Position numbers and translations under genes: made by a program. The notes under the pieces were generated by a model. The model was not told where the DNA came from and made no database searches. It saw only the letters and a program-made list of their open reading frames with translations. Shown here one piece after another: positions 23,801 through 25,615 of a stretch of 25,615 bases of DNA (the stretch's first letter is position 1; every line of letters begins with the position of its first letter). This DNA is from an uncultured Muribaculaceae bacterium (GTDB lineage: Bacteria > Bacteroidota > Bacteroidia > Bacteroidales > Muribaculaceae), in the NCBI GenBank assembly GCA_934667475.1, contig CAKUMB010000019.1, positions 1 to 25,615 on the forward strand. The letters are read 5' to 3'.

Positions 23801-24031
23801 TGCGCGGCTGCATCGATGGGCGTGGTGCCAATGGTCATCGAAAACTCGCCCATGTGGGGCCCGATGGGTGTGGTGGTGTGCTTCGGCACGGTGGTGTCGA
23901 TGCTGTTCATCGTCACCATGATTCCTGTGGGCTACTGGCTCATCTACCGCCTGGAAGACCACAAGCGCATACTCAAAAATGAAAAGGCACGCTCGCAGCA
24001 AATGCTGCAAACGGTGCAGCAGCACCGCTAA
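20885..24031 (+). CDS. RND family efflux pump, inner-membrane transporter
   Basis: This 1048-residue proton-driven pump has the AcrB-like layout: an N-terminal helix (about 18-38), a large periplasmic loop, helices 2-6, a second periplasmic loop, and helices 8-12. The proton-relay pair is intact as Asp408-Asp409 in LGMIVDDSIVIID, at the position of AcrB D407/D408. In helix 10 the segment MGIIARNGIIMVDYAEE has Arg where AcrB has Lys940. PGATSQQVEEQVAKPLE (about 59-75) is a typical porter-domain start. Starting from M10 (20912) is also possible. It sits between its adaptor and outer-membrane channel. The family (HAE-1-like) exports drugs, dyes or bile salts, but the substrate here is unknown. 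Confidence 0.94.
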   Translation: MGIRHNKLNMIETSMHYKGIMMLLVGLLVCFGVFSLINISKNEFPEFTIRQGLVVAVYPGATSQQVEEQVAKPLESFLWGFKEIKKAKTYSESKDGACYVFVELNDDVTDKDEFWSKFKIKLQQFKSSLPQGVLALIANDDFGNTSAMLITLESNVRSYRELHNYMTDLEDRLRTIPELANLSVTGEQNEQIGVYIDRDRLSEYGISSASLLASLQSQGMTVMSGGIDDQNTVRPVHLVSRINTEADVANQVIYSDPTGKAVRLRDVATVRREYPDADQYVSNNGRKCIVLSIEMRSGNNIVQFGRDVKAKINEFKQTLPSDVTIYPITDQSNVVNSSIMDFLQELLIAVISVIVVIMLLRPLRVASVSAATIPITIFITLGIFYAFGVELNTVTLAALIVALGMIVDDSIVIIDCYIENIDKGMSRWHASSAAAGEFFKSIITATLCISVTFFPLLFTLKGMFFDFVKWFPLGVSIVLFTSLFVAVLVVPYVQYVFIRKGVKRDPSKPRHRSLLDIIQGVYNRVITVCFAHPFITLGVGVGSVALGAFLFTVVPQKLMPRAARNQFAVEVYLPEGAAIERTRMVADSLRNMMRRDSRVANVTTFYGCSSPRFQTAYAPQLGGTNFAQFIVNTTGNEATEQLVAEFTPRFTGYFSDAMVRIKQLDYSDAVSPIEVRFIGDNLDSLHAVSERAMAIMRADSNLVLVRSNFNGSLPGLKVALDADESSRLGLSKSAVAANLAMRFGSGVPLTTVWEGDYPVGVVLKDSHAGLQTPDDLANSTVSGLYPGVSVPLRQVSAISPDWNLGMIVRRNGVRTVSVFAEPQHGLNLNEVTDATLAELKSRLQLPSGVKMVVGGQRERDLETEPQIYGGLVISIFVIFIIMLFHLRDIRMSLLIICSLTFSLLGAALGLIIMGQDMSMTGILGIISLMGIIARNGIIMVDYAEELRVKFRLSAKHAAFQAAQRRMRPIFLTCAAASMGVVPMVIENSPMWGPMGVVVCFGTVVSMLFIVTMIPVGYWLIYRLEDHKRILKNEKARSQQMLQTVQQHR

Positions 24032-24076
24032 CCAGTACACGAGTGTGTGCAACGCTATAACGAAACAATCACAGCA

Positions 24077-25456
24077 ATGAAACAATTAAGCATCAAACTC
24101 ACCATAGCAGCGGTGGCCGCCATTTGGGGCGCAGGCTTCACGGCAACTGCCCAGAAGGCCACCTACACCCTGCAGCAGTGCCGCCAGCTGGCGCTGCAAA
24201 ACAACGCCAGCCTCAAGCGTGCCAACATCGACATAAGCGATGCCAAACTGCAGCGCGAGGCGGCGCGCATGAGCTATCTGCCCACCGTCAGCGCTGGCGT
24301 GTCGTATTTCCACGCAAGCGACGACATGGTGAAGCAGCGCTACGACCTCACCGCCGACGACCAGCAGAAGCTGGCCGCCCTGGTGCAGCAGCTGGGGCTC
24401 AACCCCGCCGCCCTCGCATCGCTGCCCACCAGCTATGAGTTTAAGGCGTTCAGCCACGGCATGATGGCCAATATCACCGTGCTTGAACCCATATACACGG
24501 GCGGCCGCCGCCCCACAGCCGTCAAACTGGCCGACCTTCAGGGCCAGGTAAAGCAGCTGATGCTGCGTCAGACGCACGACGATGTGGTGAAAACCACCGA
24601 GGTGTACTACAACCGCCTGCTGTCGCTCTACGAAAAACTTGCCACGCTCGACGCTGTCGACCGCCAGCTGGCTTCGATACACACCGACGCCCAGAACGCC
24701 ATCGACGCCGGGGTGGGGCTGCGCAACGACCTGCTGAAGGTGGAACTGAAGCAAAACGAGATGGCGGCCGACCGCCTAACGGTGGAAAACGGCATCAAGC
24801 TTAGCAAACTGGTGCTCGCCCAGTATATGGGCGTGATGGACAAGGGTGACTTCGACATCGACCGCACACCTGTGGCCTCTGTGCCCGACCCCGTGGAATA
24901 CCGCACCGACCACCATGCCGCTCTCGACAGCCTCACCGAGGCTCGCCTGCTCGACAAGGGAGTGGAAGCCGCCAAACTGCAGACGCGCCTCAAGCGCGGC
25001 GCACTGCTGCCCACACTGTCGGTGGGCGCCATGGGCATGTATGGCACGCTCACCAACGAGGGCCGCTTCAAGGTGGCCGGCCTGGCCACGCTGTCGGTGC
25101 CCATCAGCGACTGGTGGAGCGACCGCAGTGTCAAGCGCCAGATTGTGGCCGAGCGCAAGGCTGAGGTCGACCGCGAGGACAACCGCCAACTGCTGCTTAT
25201 CAACATGCAAAACCAGTGGGACAACCTCGACAACGCCTACAAGCAGGTGCAGCTGGCCCGCAAAAGCATTGAACAGAGCGACGAAAACCTGCGGCTCAAC
25301 GAGGACTACTACAAGGCAGGCACATCTACCATGACCGATGTGCTCGACGCGCAGACACTCAGCCGTCAGGCTCGCGACCGCTACAGCGACGCTGTGGCCA
25401 CCTACCTCGATTGCCGCACCGCCTACCTGCAGGCCACTGGCCGCCAAGTCCAGTGA
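24077..25456 (+). CDS. TolC-family outer-membrane efflux channel
   Basis: The 459-residue protein forms the exit duct of the tripartite pump. The ATG at 24077 gives a clean signal peptide (MKQLSIKLTIAAVAAIWGAG, cleavage near ATAQ-KATY). An upstream in-frame GTG at 24047 would spoil it. Two outer-membrane efflux domains follow, one starting at YTLQQCRQLALQNNASLKRA (about 30-49) and one at about 270-450. Both are rich in long alpha-helices, ending in ALN/AGT-type features such as YKAGTSTMTDVLDAQTLSRQARDRY. It lies 45 bases after the pump gene, last in the operon. No clear terminator follows within the window. Confidence 0.92.
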   Translation: MKQLSIKLTIAAVAAIWGAGFTATAQKATYTLQQCRQLALQNNASLKRANIDISDAKLQREAARMSYLPTVSAGVSYFHASDDMVKQRYDLTADDQQKLAALVQQLGLNPAALASLPTSYEFKAFSHGMMANITVLEPIYTGGRRPTAVKLADLQGQVKQLMLRQTHDDVVKTTEVYYNRLLSLYEKLATLDAVDRQLASIHTDAQNAIDAGVGLRNDLLKVELKQNEMAADRLTVENGIKLSKLVLAQYMGVMDKGDFDIDRTPVASVPDPVEYRTDHHAALDSLTEARLLDKGVEAAKLQTRLKRGALLPTLSVGAMGMYGTLTNEGRFKVAGLATLSVPISDWWSDRSVKRQIVAERKAEVDREDNRQLLLINMQNQWDNLDNAYKQVQLARKSIEQSDENLRLNEDYYKAGTSTMTDVLDAQTLSRQARDRYSDAVATYLDCRTAYLQATGRQVQ

Positions 25457-25571
25457 CTTTTGTGGATGTGTCGGTGGCATATTGCGCCTGGTGAAAATTA
25501 GCCGTTTAATGCACGGGTTGCAGTCAAAAAAAACATTTGGGGGCACTTCATAAACCGGGGGGGAGTTTTCT

Positions 25572-25599
25572 TTTGATTTGATAAAAATTTATACCTTTG
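25572..25599 (+). promoter_or_regulatory. Promoter-like site at the right edge
   Basis: TACCTTTG at 25592-25599 matches the TAnnTTTG box exactly. TTTG at 25572-25575 lies 16 bases upstream, three short of the usual spacing. The downstream gene lies beyond the window. Runs of A8 (25526-25533) and G7 (25557-25563) stand just upstream. Confidence 0.55.
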
Positions 25600-25615
25600 T
25601 GCCGTGAATAATCAA

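Noticed and set aside
24047..24076. GTG at 24047 as the start of the TolC-like gene
   Set aside because: It would put ten polar residues before the signal peptide; the ATG at 24077 gives a standard one.

Overview
The window looks like a Bacteroidales chromosome, most likely from a Muribaculaceae-like gut lineage. That placement is inferred from protein flavour, not from a search. Four signs point there: the gene order tRNA-Thr, tuf, tRNA-Trp, secE, nusG, rplKAJL, rpoBC; A-rich leaders without Shine-Dalgarno sequences; several promoters of the Bacteroidetes type (TTTG about 19-20 bases before TAnnTTTG); and families common in that order (DUF4250, DUF2007, DUF4143-type ATPases).

Bases 1-13106 hold the translation and transcription cluster, all on the + strand: two tRNAs, EF-Tu, SecE, NusG, four ribosomal proteins of the large-subunit stalk region, and the beta and beta' subunits of RNA polymerase. 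Its gaps carry RNA structure: a hairpin after tuf, three hairpins between nusG and rplK, an attenuator-like terminator between rplL and rpoB that has an alternative pairing, and a folded stretch after rpoC that also encodes a possible 41-residue protein. A strong intrinsic terminator follows at about 13062-13106.

Bases 13144-14631 hold an EamA-type membrane transporter and a ribose-5-phosphate isomerase B, ending in a long perfect hairpin. From 14632 to 15394 the sequence is more AT-rich. It contains three tandem copies of a 33-34 base repeat and a broken AAA ATPase gene of the DUF4143 type, with the middle of the gene deleted. Then comes a small operon (DUF4250 protein, two-helix membrane protein, exodeoxyribonuclease III) with its own promoter.

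On the - strand lie mltG, a DUF2007 protein and a GNAT acetyltransferase, joined by overlapping stop/start codons and driven by a near-perfect Bacteroidetes promoter. Upstream of them, also on the - strand, is an AraC-family regulator. It is divergent from a tripartite RND efflux operon (membrane fusion lipoprotein, inner-membrane pump, TolC-like outer-membrane channel) that fills the right end. The last 50 bases carry a promoter-like sequence for a gene beyond the window.

No CRISPR array, prophage or intact insertion sequence was seen. No wholly new multi-gene system was found. The least explained items are the repeat leader with the gutted ATPase gene, the post-rpoC structured region with its small ORF, and the switchable hairpins before rpoB.
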